64,000 nt of DNA, from assembly GCF_040054535.1 (NCBI RefSeq), contig NC_090781.1, positions 19,394,760-19,458,759 on the forward strand. Direction: 5' to 3'. Below the pieces are notes generated by a model. It was given only the letters and a program-made list of their open reading frames with translations. It was not told the origin of the DNA and did not search any database. Below, piece after piece: positions 20,966 to 36,842 of the stretch (positions are counted from its first letter, which is position 1; each line of letters starts with the position of its first letter). Position numbers and translations under genes: made by a program. Source of the stretch: Antennarius striatus (lineage: Eukaryota; Chordata; Actinopteri; Lophiiformes; Antennariidae).

Positions 20966-23492
20966 TAATATATACTATTGTGAAAAGAACATAGATACAA
21001 CTCAGTAAAGTCTTGACTTCTTTGTTGCCAGGACAACCATTGGATTTGTATCCCTTTTTCTAACAGAACGTGGTGATGCAAGCAATTGATCCATTGCCAA
21101 CATTGTAACTACTTAAAGTTCACAGACATCCTCACAGCTATTGATTTCTGGATAAAATTGTCTTGTTTTTATCTCTATATTAACAATAAATACCATTCAG
21201 AGAGTGTTTTTTCTTTTTTTACTAAGAAGTTTTAAGAGACCTTCAGACCAATAGAATCTCTCTTCCCTGGAACCCCTGGAGAATAACTATAGAAATTTTC
21301 CCTAAGAACAAAAAAGTACAACTTCAGTGCTATCATTGTGTCAGAAAAGGCATCACAATGACTCTGCAGCAGGAAGTCCAGGCTTTCCACAAAAACCTTT
21401 GAAAAACAAAGATTTGGAGAGATGTTTGCAGAAGGAGGACAGACATTTGCTATCAAAACAATTTGCAACAGCAAATCCTGGTTGTCCACAATCAGCTAAA
21501 AACAGCTTTAAATGACAAATAGGAACACCTGGAAGCAGAGCAGAACGTCCTGCTGCCGCAAAGAGCTGTCTTTATTTTAAATATATTCTAAGCTTTACAA
21601 AAAGTCTGCTTTTTAAAATGAATGATTCACTCAAGGGAGAAAAATGACCACCTAAAATAAAACTTTGAAAAGAACTTGTGAAGTGTGATAAGTCCTTTTC
21701 AGAGAAAAGGAGTCATGTGACCAAAGCAGTGAACAAAAACCTGAGCCAGAAAACCTGTGCTATGACAGTCAAGGTTCAGAAGCTCTGCAGCACAGAGACA
21801 AAGAAAGTTTTATCCATCTCTTGTGATTCCCCAACACTGGCAGACATCAAGAGATATCATGATGCCCTTTGTGGAGAATTCAAGAAGCAAACCCGAACGA
21901 GGTAAAAAGTTCTGGAGGGAAAAAGAGCAGAGCATAAAAATATCAGAAGTATTTTTGTGGTGTCCAATAAAATGTATACATCCTTCAGCAGCTGATAACT
22001 AAATTGTTTATGGGTTTTATGCTGATTAAACACATTGAAGTCCATGATGGCAACCAGACTAAACCTCAAAGAAAGGAAATTCATTCTACAAAGAATCATT
22101 TTACAACCTAAACTGTTAAAACGACTTGTCACACCACACACAGAGTGGTGTACCAACAAATAACATTTATGATAGTGATGATGATGATTGTGGCACATGT
22201 CGTACACCATGTCTAATTGTAAACGGCAAGAGAGAAAGGGAGAAGTCAGAGTGTCTTTTGATAAAAGGGAGGAGAAGGCGCCGGCGTTGAGACTTTTCAA
22301 AATAGGGGAATATACAAAATTATCCTTGGTGCATGAGTAAAAGGCTCATGTTGATAAAATCAGACTTGAAGTTTTGTGGCCTGCTGAGAAACTGCTCTGG
22401 TGATCCAATCCAAAAAAGTGAAGTAAAAATGAGCCACAAACTTCTAAGTGTCGTGGCTGCTGCGAGATCCATGGTTTTAATACACTGAAACTAAATCCTG
22501 AGAGTAATAAAGGTTCTTTCCCACATCGTCTGCTGAAGCCTGTTCTGAAGTCAGAAGTCGCCTTACGCCAGGAGTGAGTATCTGATTGGAATACATAATG
22601 TTTTGTAATAGGTGCATAGTTATCAGCGTTTTAGATGCTTGAGTTTATAACTGGATTACAGGCAGACGGAGTTTATATGAACAAGGAAATGTACAAAGAC
22701 TGCATTTGCGGGTATCATCTCCAGATTCAGCATACTGAAAAGAAACTTTTCTCACACGTGGAATATATTCATAATCCACTTCTGTGACTGGAGCCTAACT
22801 TGGTGTAGCAGAGTGTTTATAGCAATTCACAGTTTCACCTGAAGTGATATTTTAGCAAAACAACTGAAATAAAAATCTCAAATGCATAGAGAAGCCTCTC
22901 TGTAGCATTATAGTCTGAAATCGATCTATGAAAAAACACATTTTGAGCTATTGGAACTTTTTTTCCATCATCTCCGACTCAGTGGGATGGTAAAAAGGGC
23001 CGCACACCTCCTGCACCCATCACCAGGACTCATGGGAAATCTTCATGTTAACACTGACGACATAAATCCCACATTTTTCTGACATGCAACTTATCTGCTG
23101 GTGTTTATCACAGCTCATTACCACAACAACCAAAATGCTTAATCCTCTTACGCCAATGATCTGCATTTAGATTTACCCAAGTGCTCCTGGGAGCAGAGGC
23201 CCGCAGACAAACACACACTGATAGTGTTTAGATTTATCCCAATACTCTGGGGAGATTCTAACTCATTATACTGTGGATATGTTGGCTGGTAAGATGCTTA
23301 AGCTGAGGCCAGTGCTGCGAGGCCACGGGAGACTATTGCCTTGGCTTCTTCGCCGCCTCTTATTTACCCATCTGAGCCGGGGACACGCTATAATCGATGA
23401 CGGTCTGACCACCTCGTCATTTTGTAGCTGCAAAATCAGACGAATGAACATGGTTTGTGCATACACACATAAAGAGTCACACTGGCAGCCAG
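20966..23492. other. Non-coding, nothing recognised
   Basis: No recognisable gene, RNA gene or repeat family in about 2.5 kb. Open frames are short with ordinary non-coding composition. Confidence 0.4.
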
Positions 23493-23499
23493 AAACACA

Positions 23500-23567
<68 letters not shown>
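23493..23567. repeat. (CA)n microsatellite
   Basis: Uninterrupted AC run over most of its length. Confidence 0.97.
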
Positions 23568-23571
<4 letters not shown>

Positions 23572-24399
23572 TATACAGTATATCCAGCTGCTAACACATG
23601 CACACATGCAAATATGCATGCACACAAATTACCGATTCAGGAAAATAGAGGCGGAGGTGATGAGATGAGTCGGCATCTTGTATGACGTTACAGACTCGCA
23701 CAGATAGGTACACACACTCGCAGAGCTTTGGCTCAGATTAGTAACAAGATGGCATCTCTCGTTGAATTGATATCAATACTTGGCCAGGAAGATATTTACA
23801 CTCCCCTTTAATCAGGGGGAACAGATGGCCCAAGGTCTGCGAACCGTGTCCAGTCCTGGCATTTTCCACTCACAGTGAAAGACGAGATGGCAGCGGATGG
23901 GAAAAAAGACAATAATGAGAAATTTAAATTAAAAAAAAAAAAAAAACAGAAAAAGGATGGTGGTTTCCCGTAGTTTCAATTCAGACATGCTGATGGTCCT
24001 CACGAGTAAATTAAGGGATGAAAACGCTCTTTCTTGGAAAAAAAATCGAGTCATCTTATTTAAATTTGTTTTATTCAACTACATGAGACATTTTCATGAG
24101 TTGTCTATAATTATAAGTCAGAGAGTTGCATCGCTTCACTAAAAACAATCCTGTGATGTAACAGCAATTCAAACAACTTAATCCCCCAAATTATTTGAGC
24201 TATGACAACACATCATTCCATGGACTCATTTTCTATAATTTGAATAATTTTGGAACTATAATCCTTGATGACCAACCTGTGTGTGTGTGTGGTATAGTGT
24301 AATAAAATGTAATAAAAGATTATGGTTAAGATTTCAATCTAGACTGCTTTCTTTCTTTGGATAAAATGTGTGTCCGTATATGTGTGTGCCTGTATGTAT

Positions 24400-24403
<4 letters not shown>

Positions 24404-24473
<70 letters not shown>
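24404..24473. repeat. (GT)n microsatellite
   Basis: Uninterrupted GT run, preceded by imperfect TGTATG units. Confidence 0.97.
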
Positions 24474-24475
<2 letters not shown>

Positions 24476-24650
24476 CTCGTGCCCTAAGCAGCTAGTAGAA
24501 GGAATTTCATGTTTCCATCTTTTAGTAAAGCACCAGCACTTTGGTTTGACAGTTGCTTTGAGGTATTTGTAGCCTCACTCACTCACATTCAACAACCAGA
24601 CCAATTTCCAGACCTCCTCCCACACACACACAAATAATGCTCACAAACAC

Positions 24651-24651
24651 C

Positions 24652-24730
<79 letters not shown>
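24651..24730. repeat. (CA)n microsatellite
   Basis: AC run in opposite sense to the GT run about 180 bases upstream. Confidence 0.97.
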
Positions 24731-24910
24731 TAATCCTGGCCCTGGTGTTGAAATTGCAGTGATCCATTTCTATAGAATTGTACTAGAAGGAAAAATTGCA
24801 TAAATGCAACTTGAGAGAAAACCTTTTCACCGTTCCGGGGATTAAATCTTCCTTCTAAACCCAGATCAAATGTCTGATTGTTCAGGCTGCTGCTGCTTGA
24901 AGGTGAGGCA

Positions 24911-24952
24911 AACACAGACACACAGACACACACACACACACACACGCATGCA

Positions 24953-24984
<32 letters not shown>

Positions 24985-24985
24985 A
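24911..24985. repeat. (CA)n with embedded (CGCA)n
   Basis: AC run with about six GCAC/CGCA units at 24945-24971, mirroring the TGCG block seen at 14984. Confidence 0.95.
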
Positions 24986-26541
24986 AAACACGTTTCAATG
25001 ATATAGATTAATCCATTTGATTTTTTGCCTCATATCACACATTCTCAAGTTTCATAGAGATGTATATATATACATACATATACATAAATATATATTTATT
25101 TATTTATTTTAAATCTCTTTGTAAAATCCCCCACTGCTCCAAGAAAGCTTTAATTGCACCATCTTCAATTAAACATAAGCCAATATCCCTACATGAATTC
25201 CTCCTCAGCTGGTTTAATGCAGGTATCTTAATGCCTGTACTGAGGAGGAGGTGGAGATGGAGAAAGAGAGGGGTTTACTATGCAGAGAAGATCAGGAGGA
25301 GGAAAAAAAACCGTCTGATTTAACTACTGTTTTTAACTACTTTATTGGTCTTTTTAATGGCTTTGTTTCTTTCTTTGTTGTTCCTGTAAGCATTTCTTCC
25401 TTGCTCTGTGTACCTTGTATATGGTTCAGCATAATGAACACACTAACCTGATTTTGGCACATTTCACATGTAAAATCACAGATCTGTTAGAAACTTTGTT
25501 GAAAAATGTACAGTTTCATTAAAACTCTAGTTGCAGGAATGTCTGGAGGAGAAGGAGGTGGTTTATTGTTCCTGTTCTGTATTTGCTCATCATGGGAAAT
25601 GCTAGCTTACTTACCTACGTCTGCACTCTGCAATCATGTTTCGGTGTATGTCTGAGATTAAGAAGAGTCAACCTTAAGGTTGAATAGGCTGGAAATCACT
25701 GTGATTCATACAGCAATCCTGATCATACAATCAGTTTTTCTTCAAGCAAAAGTAGAGTTAAACTCACAAAAAAAAACAAATGGACAACATAGAGTCATGT
25801 GGAAGCCAGGTCAGCTCCATGCACCAACAGACTGATGGTAGGGCATCCTTCAGCAAAGCAAACCAGACGACCACAGGAACAGGAGCTTTATCATCCCAGC
25901 AGAAGCATTGGTAAGTGTTTGTGTGCTCTATATTTACACATGGTGACAGGTAAATGAAAATGCACACACAGATCAAGATGGTGTCAGAACTGAGCCATAC
26001 ATCATGAAGAGAATGTGTGTTTGTTGTAAATCAGACTGTAGGGGAAATCTCAGAATTGTGAACTCTTTACAACAATCCTATGTCGTTAACTTTGGATGGA
26101 GTTTTTGTCAGTTGAATATTTTATCAACTAAAGACAACAATGTGTTTATGTGGTTTTTCAAAAAATGGTTTGTGTAGTTTATTCTAATTCATGTCTCGAA
26201 AGAGATTCGCCAATAAATTTGTAATTTTCTTGCATGTAAGTCCCAAGCATTTACCCATTTTGGCAAATCAAAATATCCACGTAAGCATGTTGTGAAGGTA
26301 GACTAAACATAGCTTAGAACATCCACACTAGTGTTTCATATATGCACACACACCAGCAGAAATATAAATACACCTAAACACCCATGATGCACAGTATGCA
26401 CAAGGGTGGAACAAGATGGTGAGCGGCACAGAACCAAGTTCCCTGCTGAGAGAAATAATGAACAGGTGTCCAGAACACAAGTCTCAATTACTGTGTGTGT
26501 GTGTGTGTGTGTCTGCGGGGAAAGAGAGACAGAGTTAGAAG
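24986..26541. other. Non-coding, nothing recognised
   Basis: AT-rich patches (25060-25110) and a short GT run (26492-26511). No gene or named repeat is seen. Confidence 0.4.
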
Positions 26542-26938
26542 AAGTATACTTTATAAATCCCCGCAGGGAAATTACATTGTCACTCAGGTGTATACATGTT
26601 TTTGTGTTAGTTAACAGTCAGTGTATACACAGGCCCCCTGAAACACAGCACACAAGGGGGCCTGTAAGCATGCAGTTAGTACACACATCAAAACTACACA
26701 CATCGGGAGGCAGAGTGACGGACAGCGGCTTCTGAGACCCGCCCCAATTGAGCAGCTTGTAGGGGGAGATGGCACCTTGCTCAAGGGCGCCTTGGCAGTG
26801 GCTGGGAGGTGAGCTGACACCTCCCACCGTCAGCTCACACTCAGGTGATGTCCTGGTGGAAGCGGGATTTGATCCACCGATGGCTGAGGTGATCTGTCTG
26901 CGAGACATCTGCTCTACCGCTGAGCCACTGCCGCCCCC
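26542..26938 (-). mobile_element. tRNA-derived SINE with L2-like 3' tail (V-SINE-like)
   Basis: Read on the minus strand, it starts with a tRNA-like head: A box GTGGCTCAGCGGTAGAGCAG (26911-26930) and B box GGATCAAATCC. A central part contains GGCGCCCTTGAGCAAGGTGC, a word common in fish SINE cores, and the element ends in AATTTCCCTGCGGGGATTTA, TAAAGTATACTT (26542-26575). That tail matches the LINE A 3' end at 8990-9016, so an L2-like LINE probably mobilised it. The architecture (tRNA head, central domain, LINE tail) fits the V-SINE group; the exact family is not proven. Confidence 0.72.
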
Positions 26939-29204
<2,266 letters not shown>

Positions 29205-29380
29205 TGAAAGAGTGGCTAAGCGGGGAGCACTGTTGCCTCACCACAAGAAGGTTCCAATGATGAGCTGGCATCTCATCTGAGGTGTACCCCACCTTTCGGC
29301 TGTAGCTGCTGGAATAGGCTAACCCGTGACCCTCAAGGCGTATAAGTGGATGTAGAAAATGGATGGATGGACGAATGGAA
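29205..29380 (+). mobile_element. tRNA-type SINE fragment, internally deleted
   Basis: The + strand has an A-box-like GTGGCTAAGCGGGGAGCAC followed by TTGCCTCACCACAAGAAGGTTC. It then jumps to the 3' region with GGTGTACCCCACCTTTCGGC, CTGGAATAGGCTAACCCGTGA and a (GGAT)n end. These are the two ends of the same family as the elements at 37898 and 38395; the middle, including the B box, is missing. Confidence 0.65.
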
Positions 29381-29962
29381 ATAGAACACCAACACACACT
29401 CACACTCCACCATTCACAATCTGCATCCTTTAGACCTTTGGCGATAACAGCAATTTGATGCTCGTTTTCAATTTGGTCTTTTCCAGGCTGTCACTCTCCA
29501 AGTACTCCTAGTCAAAACACCCGGTTTTCTCAGCCTGTAGTTTATGACAGATAACAGCTAGTGGCACAGGCAGGTGGCTATTAGTCCTGGTAAATTATGA
29601 ATCAGATTTATCATGCTAAATGTCTGTCTCCTGCTGGAAGTAAATTAAGACGAGCCCGATGTTACATTCGTTCTGCACACAGTTGTCTACATAATGAGGA
29701 TTTGGAGCGAGTGAAGACGTGACGGTCTGGTGTTCAGTGCATCTGTCTTTTTGGTGCAACAGTTACCTGTGTCAGAGAGCTAAACTTCAGGTTGCACCTC
29801 ACGCTTTGATGTTCGAGTGTGTATCTGCATTCATGTGAAAGTAGCTTCGGCAATAAGTAGACCATAATGGCTGTCTCCTCGTTCGCCCATTCTGACTGTG
29901 TATGATAAAGACAAATGAGCTGACAGCAAAGAGCTTTGCTCAAACCACCAGGCAACGGACAC

Positions 29963-29979
29963 GTCTCTCTCTCTCCCTT

Positions 29980-30018
<39 letters not shown>

Positions 30019-30024
30019 CACACA
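29963..30024. repeat. Compound (CT)n-(CA)n microsatellite
   Basis: CT run followed directly by a CA run. Confidence 0.95.
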
Positions 30025-31069
30025 GTAATGACACATTTGACTTGTGCTAACCACAGACCATGGGAAAAGACAAGGTGGGCTCATAAGAACGTCCAATTAG
30101 AGCAGACAGTTAAAGCATTAAAGGATAATTACAGCAACCTCCAATGTTCGGCCCGTTATCCTTTGAGGCCGTTCCCTTCCTCTTCCTCCCTCACACACAT
30201 TTCACTTTCAATTTCAGGTCCAATCAAACTCTGAACAATGCTTCAGGGATGGAAAGGATCCACAGTGAAGTTATCTGTTTTTGTTTGTTTGGGGTTGTTT
30301 TTTTGTTTTTTTTTAGGGGGGGGTGCTAAGAAGTCATGATTTGAAGCATGAAATTCATTTTGGTTGATTTTTTTTTCAAAGATAATTTGAATCACTTCCT
30401 AATTTGCTTTCAGAGAACCGTGATTGGAACAAACGGGCGAGAAAATGGTTGTTTACTACGTTAAGTGGCAGAATGCCGGGTGGCACTGATGCAGCACGAG
30501 GCTGAAGTTAACTCAAAAGATAAAAAGCAAAGTAAGAAAGACTAGAGGTGGAGGAATGTATCTGCTTTACACGGTTCTATATGGAGCATGTGTAGACCGA
30601 CAGATAAACGTCTTTCAAATTTTTGCCTTAGCCAGCTTAATTTAGGCAAGCTACGTTTTTATTCTGCCATGAGTGCAGGTACTTACCTTTTGGGGAAAAA
30701 AATAAAGCACTACAATTTTTAGAAAATAGTTTGTAAAATCATGCATTTTACAAACCAACAAATAAGCTCACAATGAAATAAAGTATGCCCATAATTACAA
30801 TTTGACTTAACTCTGCCTGTTGTGCAATATACCCATCTATCCATCCATCCATCTATCATTTATTCAACTATATCAATCCTTCTGTGTGCTCCTCTTCCCA
30901 TCTATGTTCTGTTTATTTTCTATTATAGGGCGGGAAAACGTATTGGCATCAAATGGCATCAAATGACAATTCTACAGTTCAATAGCGAATCCTATCTTTC
31001 AGCTAAATTGATATCATCACAAGGGGGGGGGGGGTTACAATTGGACGGTAGATACAGGGACACAAATCT
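30025..31069. other. Non-coding, nothing recognised
   Basis: Contains G/T homopolymer patches near 30295-30325 and a G12 run at 31023-31034 beside the next microsatellite. No gene is seen. Confidence 0.4.
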
Positions 31070-31070
31070 G

Positions 31071-31151
<81 letters not shown>
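31070..31151. repeat. (CA)n microsatellite
   Basis: Nearly pure AC run with a single interruption (ATAC) near its start. Confidence 0.97.
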
Positions 31152-31153
<2 letters not shown>

Positions 31154-34100
31154 CTTGAAGTGATTGCTCACTCTGCTCAACCCTGACCTCTGCAGTAATA
31201 TCTGGTGCTCCTGCTGCCCACTTTCTCCTCATGGAGACGTCAATCACAGGCTTATATGACAAGAAGGTTAGAGGCTGTTGGCAACCTCCACATTTCCAAC
31301 TTCTTGTGTGTGTACATTAACATGTACACACACATACACACACACACTCCATGCATACTCTGTCCCACTGTGTGACCTGTTTCAACAGCTCTAACCAATT
31401 AGTTAATAGAATTCTCTGCCCTGATATTGGAAAATCTGCAAATCAACTTTTACAATCAAAAACATGTTTGTTTATTTTTTATTATTGCAGAATAAACTCA
31501 TTAACTTGAACTGTTTCTTGTGTTTTTTTTAACGCATACCCTCTGTGTAAACAACTCCAGGGATATTAACAACCATGAAAAACATTCGTAAAGCTATATC
31601 CAGACATCTCTTTCCCCATTAACATTTATTTTACCTTCATTAATATTTGCATGGAGGTTAAGTTGTGTACCTGCCATTTCCCCCATTCTGTCTGTGCACC
31701 ATGAGGGTAATGCTGCTGTTATTACTGCATCTTCACATCCTTTCATTTACCACTAACGAGCTGCTCTATAGTTTGCACAGGAAAGCGGTGGAATGAAGAA
31801 GAGTGTGCCAGGGGCTGCACGGCTCCTGCAATTAACCTCCAGAACAGCAAAGTAAGGGAAAGAGACTTGACTTCAGCTCTAATTACAAAACAGGAAAAGC
31901 AACACACACATGCAGATAAAGCACATGTGTGTGCATATAAAGTTCGAGGTATACAACATAATGGAAGACGACATATACGTACTGTATGAGTGTACCCATC
32001 CTCTTAGTGCACTGAATATCCTGTAGAAGAGTTCAGTTAGAAAAAGAAAGTCAGCAAATCACTTTAATATTTCATGCACTTTCTTTCAAATTGCTCAGAA
32101 ATGGCTCTGTCATTTGTCAGGTCATAACATATGAACAAATTTGCTCAGAAATATTATGTATTCCATTCCAAATATTTTAGCTGCAAATGGAGAGGGAAGG
32201 TTTTTTTTTTTTTACAAATATTGGTTTGCATATTTCATATTGTAATCAAGGTTTTGGCTGACAGAATCTCAGCAACTTTCAAGGTTACGAAATGCATAAA
32301 TATTAATAAATGTAAGACCACTGTCTTCTCTTTGTTCTTTTTGCATTATGAATGACATCATATAACATCAGGTTGCTAGGTAATGATAAGAGAACAGTGG
32401 TCCTGGTTTGATGAGTTATGCATGAAAGGACTTTCAACCCCCCCCCCCCCCATTTTCAGTCTAGGCAAAGTCTGTTTGCTTTAAGCTATTTTGATGTGTG
32501 CCTTTGTCAGATTTTTGTGTGGTCCTATTTGATTTTTCCAAATTTAAAATTCAGAACGTATTTATATTGGGCGGCTTTTGACTTGTGTCCCGTCACTTGC
32601 AATGGAGACTCTAGCCAAACCTCTCAGGTACGATATAGGATGATTTTTAGATGGCAAAGGTGAAATTAATAGCAACCCAACAACTGTGACACCATCATAA
32701 CCATACTAATTCAGTCTTTGCTCTCAGAAACAATAACAACTTTACTGTGAACAATACATTTGCCTGTAGCATCCTTGGATTTGCTGAGACAAGCAAAACT
32801 GTGCTGATTATTCATATGTATTAAATGTTTTTCTTTCTGTCTGTTTGCTTGTTTTTGTCTGTTTGTTTTGTATGTAAGAACATTTTAATTGTCCTCCAAA
32901 ATAGTTAATACTTACAAATGTATTTAGCATTAGGCAACGTCCAGGTCATGAGGCAAAGATCAGCGAAGCTGTTTGTAGTAGATATACTGTAGCTAAATTT
33001 ATTTTGCAATTGTTCCAGATAATTATACCTTAATAATAGTGACTAAAGTGAATTGAGATCATCTTTAAAACACCATTTAACTATACAAAGGAAGCATTCA
33101 CATGTAGACTGAAGGGACTGGAGATCAAAAAACAAACGCTCTAATGAGTAAACCCTAACCCTAACCTGGTATAAGTCTTGTCTATGCTTTACTTTTGTAT
33201 AGTCTTTACCAACTGGGACCATTTGACAGTGTGACTGCATGTCAGGTGCCCCCATAAGGAACATGACAGAACTGAACGTCACTTCTTGTGACAATTTGAA
33301 TGCAATCAATCAATCAATCAATGTAATCAACGTACACTGGACTAAATTTAAAAAAAACCCAATATATCAGTGATTGGAAGCAAAAATTGAATGAGCTCAC
33401 CCAGGTTTAAGCTATATAGCTATATATTTTCTATGTTTTGCATCCTGGAACTAAATAAAACACATTTTACCAGTCCAGCACTGGGGAGATGATCCATCTA
33501 AGGTGTAACAGCCCAAATAACAGTTGCCATTTTTAGCCTGACCCCTCTTTCCCGTGTGATTTGACCTCGATTTAACAGTGGCCATGTTGCATCTGGTAAA
33601 AACACTGTTTCCGTCTCTGTGGGTCAGACAACAGTTGGTGCTAAATGATTATTACAACAATGAAATGTAATGGTGAGATAATAATTACCGTTCTAAGTTA
33701 AGTGTGTTTTATGAGCTGAGGCTGGTTCACTGACCTCTGTGCTGCTGTAACCATCATACCGTACAGATGATTAAATATCAGCAGTTTGAATGGATTAACA
33801 AATAGATACGATACACCCACACTCTGATTGTCAGAAGAAAGTTTGACTGAGAAAGCCATGTCAGAAAAGGTCAAAGCAGCTATTTAATCTGCTTTAACAC
33901 AGAGTGTTTGAGCATTCATTGTTCATTGGGTGCAAATTCAGAGCCACTTATGTTTTGGGGTGATCACTTCCTACAGCGCTCTGTGGACAGTCATCCAAAC
34001 CAGGAAAGCCACCAGGGAAGGAGAAGAGAGTGATCCGAAATGAGAGCGATGTTAGTCCAGCTTGGAATCTAGGCTGGTCCTGGCTTGTGTCCAGTTGTAG

Positions 34101-36489
34101 AAAAATGAAATGGATGAAGTGAAACTCTGGCTGGCTAGGGAACAGAAAATAAGAGAAGGCTGTGATCACGTTTACAGAGACTAGTGTTCACCCAAGTATC
34201 AGGGTCTGTGCTGATGTAGTGCTAGAACCAGGTAGGAGGCTAGGCTGTGGATTCTAATCTAATGGACAACGTGTAGACCACTGCTGACCCAAAGGCTCAA
34301 GAAAAGTCAACTCTAAATCCGTCAATCTTAAAGAAAACTTTTTTGACCTACGGATTGGTGGAATATCTGTAGGTGGAAGAATAAACACAGTACCTACAGT
34401 GAGGCATGAAAGGGATTCAGTGGTGTTCTGAAACTGCTATGCTTCTTCTGGTATTGAAAATGCCTTGCCATGTACATGGATGATGACAATGGGGAATCAT
34501 CGGACATTCCTCAAGGCTAATGATCCCAGACAGATCTCAAAATCCACAAAGGCTTTAGGTATCAGAAACACAGAAATATTCCTGAATTTGAGTCCTTTGT
34601 CTACAAGGAATGGTCTAACATTCCATTTGCAGCAGGTCATGGCAGTTAAAGTGTCTCTACAAAGAAAGAGAGATTTGTCTCTGAAGCTGAGCTATTTGAA
34701 ATATTCTTGAGTTTTTAATGTGATTAGCATATCATCAGGTTTTCTCCTAAACATCATATTTCAAAGAACAAAGAGGCAATCTAAGATTAAAAAATAATTC
34801 TATATAAACAGTACATTCAAATGCATTTATCTCTGGGAAATCAACATGTTTCCAAGTGGGCACGTGCCCACACGAGGAAAAAGCTCTTAGCCTGTTGTAT
34901 TCTAGAACCTTCCATCTGCCGTCCTTGTTTTATATAGTTTCTCCTCTCCCCTTCCTCATACTTCCTGTCTGTTGCCAGTTATCAAAACTAAGGCAAATGT
35001 TCCCCATAGAACTTTAAAAAAAAAGGTGAGGTTAATTAGGGACAGCTTTATTGTTGGTGAGTGAAGCATGCAGAATGATTATGGACAGTTAACACTGTGT
35101 GCTGCGAGTCCGTTCCCCTTTGTACTAGGAAATTTAAATGCACAAAAGCGGCTGTAGCTGCAGTGGGGAATCTAAGATAATTGGACAATGCAGTAGTCAT
35201 CACTGCAGAAGTTTGGACAGGACCTGAGAGGAAAGGTGTTTTATGTGGAGAAATAGGTCTCTTGCTTCTTTGTTCAGCTAAAAATCTTTCTAAAGCACAC
35301 GCAAACGGCACTGCTATGACTTCATCATATGCCAACTACTTGTGTTAACCATTGTGAGTGACAGTTTGACAGGCGGACAACGTTGGAAGAAAGTGAGCAT
35401 ATTTCTAACTCAACTGTTGTATCTTTGTGTGCAGTGACAACATTTTCGTGTTGACACTCATGAAAATATCGATGAGTAGCCTCAGGAAAACTGTGTGCGT
35501 TTGGAAATGTGTCATGCCCTCTTCCGCTCATTACAGGAAGACGTATCCACGTGCGGCATTTACCTTTGACCTCTGCTCCGCAACAGGTACAATTACTGAA
35601 AGGCCAGGCTCTTCAGCGACTGTCCATCACATCCACATCTCGTTTCACTAGCGCTTCTTTTCTCAATATTAGCCTGGCGGTTATGCTTATCTGAAGACGA
35701 AAAGAAAAGACGTAGTGTTGAATAAGGCTTTCGTGACTGCACGCTTCATTTTCCACCGATCCTCATCTGCCATGCTTGTCTTTTCATTTCTACTTCTTGT
35801 TCCACCCCTGAAGTTTTCTTTTCTCCACATTTTAAAATCCTAGATTAAGAAAAGTTGTCTAAGTGGAATGTACAAGGTAAAAAGAGACAATCCGAGCCAT
35901 AGAACAAGAAGAGTGACAAAAAGGAAATAAAGACAAGAGTCAGAATGGAAGCTTGATTGGGGGCAGTCACAGGGCACATACCTGTCCCTCTGCCGGCTTT
36001 CTTCTCCCAATCCTCCCCCAACCAACCTATCCACTCTATCGCCATTTGCAGGTGACAGAGCTCTCTTCCAAAGAAAAGGGGATGATGAGATTAAGAGAAA
36101 ATTACACCAGGTCCCTCTCTTTGACAAAACTAGGAAAGTGAGGAGCTGAAAACTTCAAAAAACAATAGAGAAGATGGGGTTGGGTCAGACAGAGGGAGGA
36201 TGGACAGATACAAAGAAAAGGATTTGAAGAATCCATCTGGGATTTGAGGTCATGGTAAATGAAGGAAAGTCGACTGAATGAGGTGTGAATTAAAGAAGAT
36301 GCAGAGTTTCGGTGTTAACCTGAGACAAAGAGAGGCGTCCTGCCATTGCAGAAAAGTATTTTTACTTCAGCTCAGGCTGCGACAAACACATGAAGTAAAT
36401 GAGTTCTATTTAGCTACCTGCTCAAACAGGATCATTAAAATGATCATTAAAATAGTCATTAAGATGAATTTGTAACTCAGCTTACCAAA
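31152..36489. other. 5.3 kb non-coding, nothing recognised
   Basis: No coding domain, RNA gene or known repeat was recognised. Small features are a C12 run (32439-32450), a (AATC)5 run (33303-33322) and a purine-rich patch at 36060-36280. This is the longest stretch in the window without a recognisable transposon. Confidence 0.4.
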
Positions 36490-36842
36490 GGCCCCGTCCA
36501 CACGATAACGGATTTTTTAAAAACGCAACTTTTTTGTTGCGTTTACGCCTTCCGTCCACACGACAACGCAGATATCAGGAACGAAAACGCAACTTTTCAA
36601 AAACGCTGGCCGAGGTGGATTTTTTTTAAAACGCTAGGTCAGCGTTGTCGTGTGGATGGCGTATCCCCGGGACTTTTTAAAAACGCTGACGTCTTGCCTG
36701 TGACGAAAACCCCTGTGACGTCATACAGGACGATTTTTTTAAAAAACCATCGTTTTTTTAAAAAAAACCCGTCCACACGTAAACGCACTGGTGCGTTTAC
36801 GTGTGGACGGGGTTTTTTTTTAAAACGACGGGGGTTTTTTTT
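36490..36842. mobile_element. Fold-back DNA element with CCCGTCCACACG termini
   Basis: Starts GGCCCCGTCCACACGATAACG and is made of three hairpins: 36521-36529/36536-36544 (9-bp arms), 36552-36569/36642-36659 (18-bp arms, one mismatch) and 36768-36788/36791-36811 (21-bp perfect arms, 2-base loop). The word CGTCCACACG or its complement is the arm end in the larger pairs and also opens the element. Composition (CpG plus A/T homopolymers) is unlike the flanks. It resembles non-autonomous hAT-type elements with GTCCACACG termini; no transposase is present and the family is not proven. Confidence 0.65.

Noticed and set aside
33158..33175. CCCTAACCCTAACC, telomere-like
   Set aside because: Only about two and a half units; too short to call an interstitial telomere.
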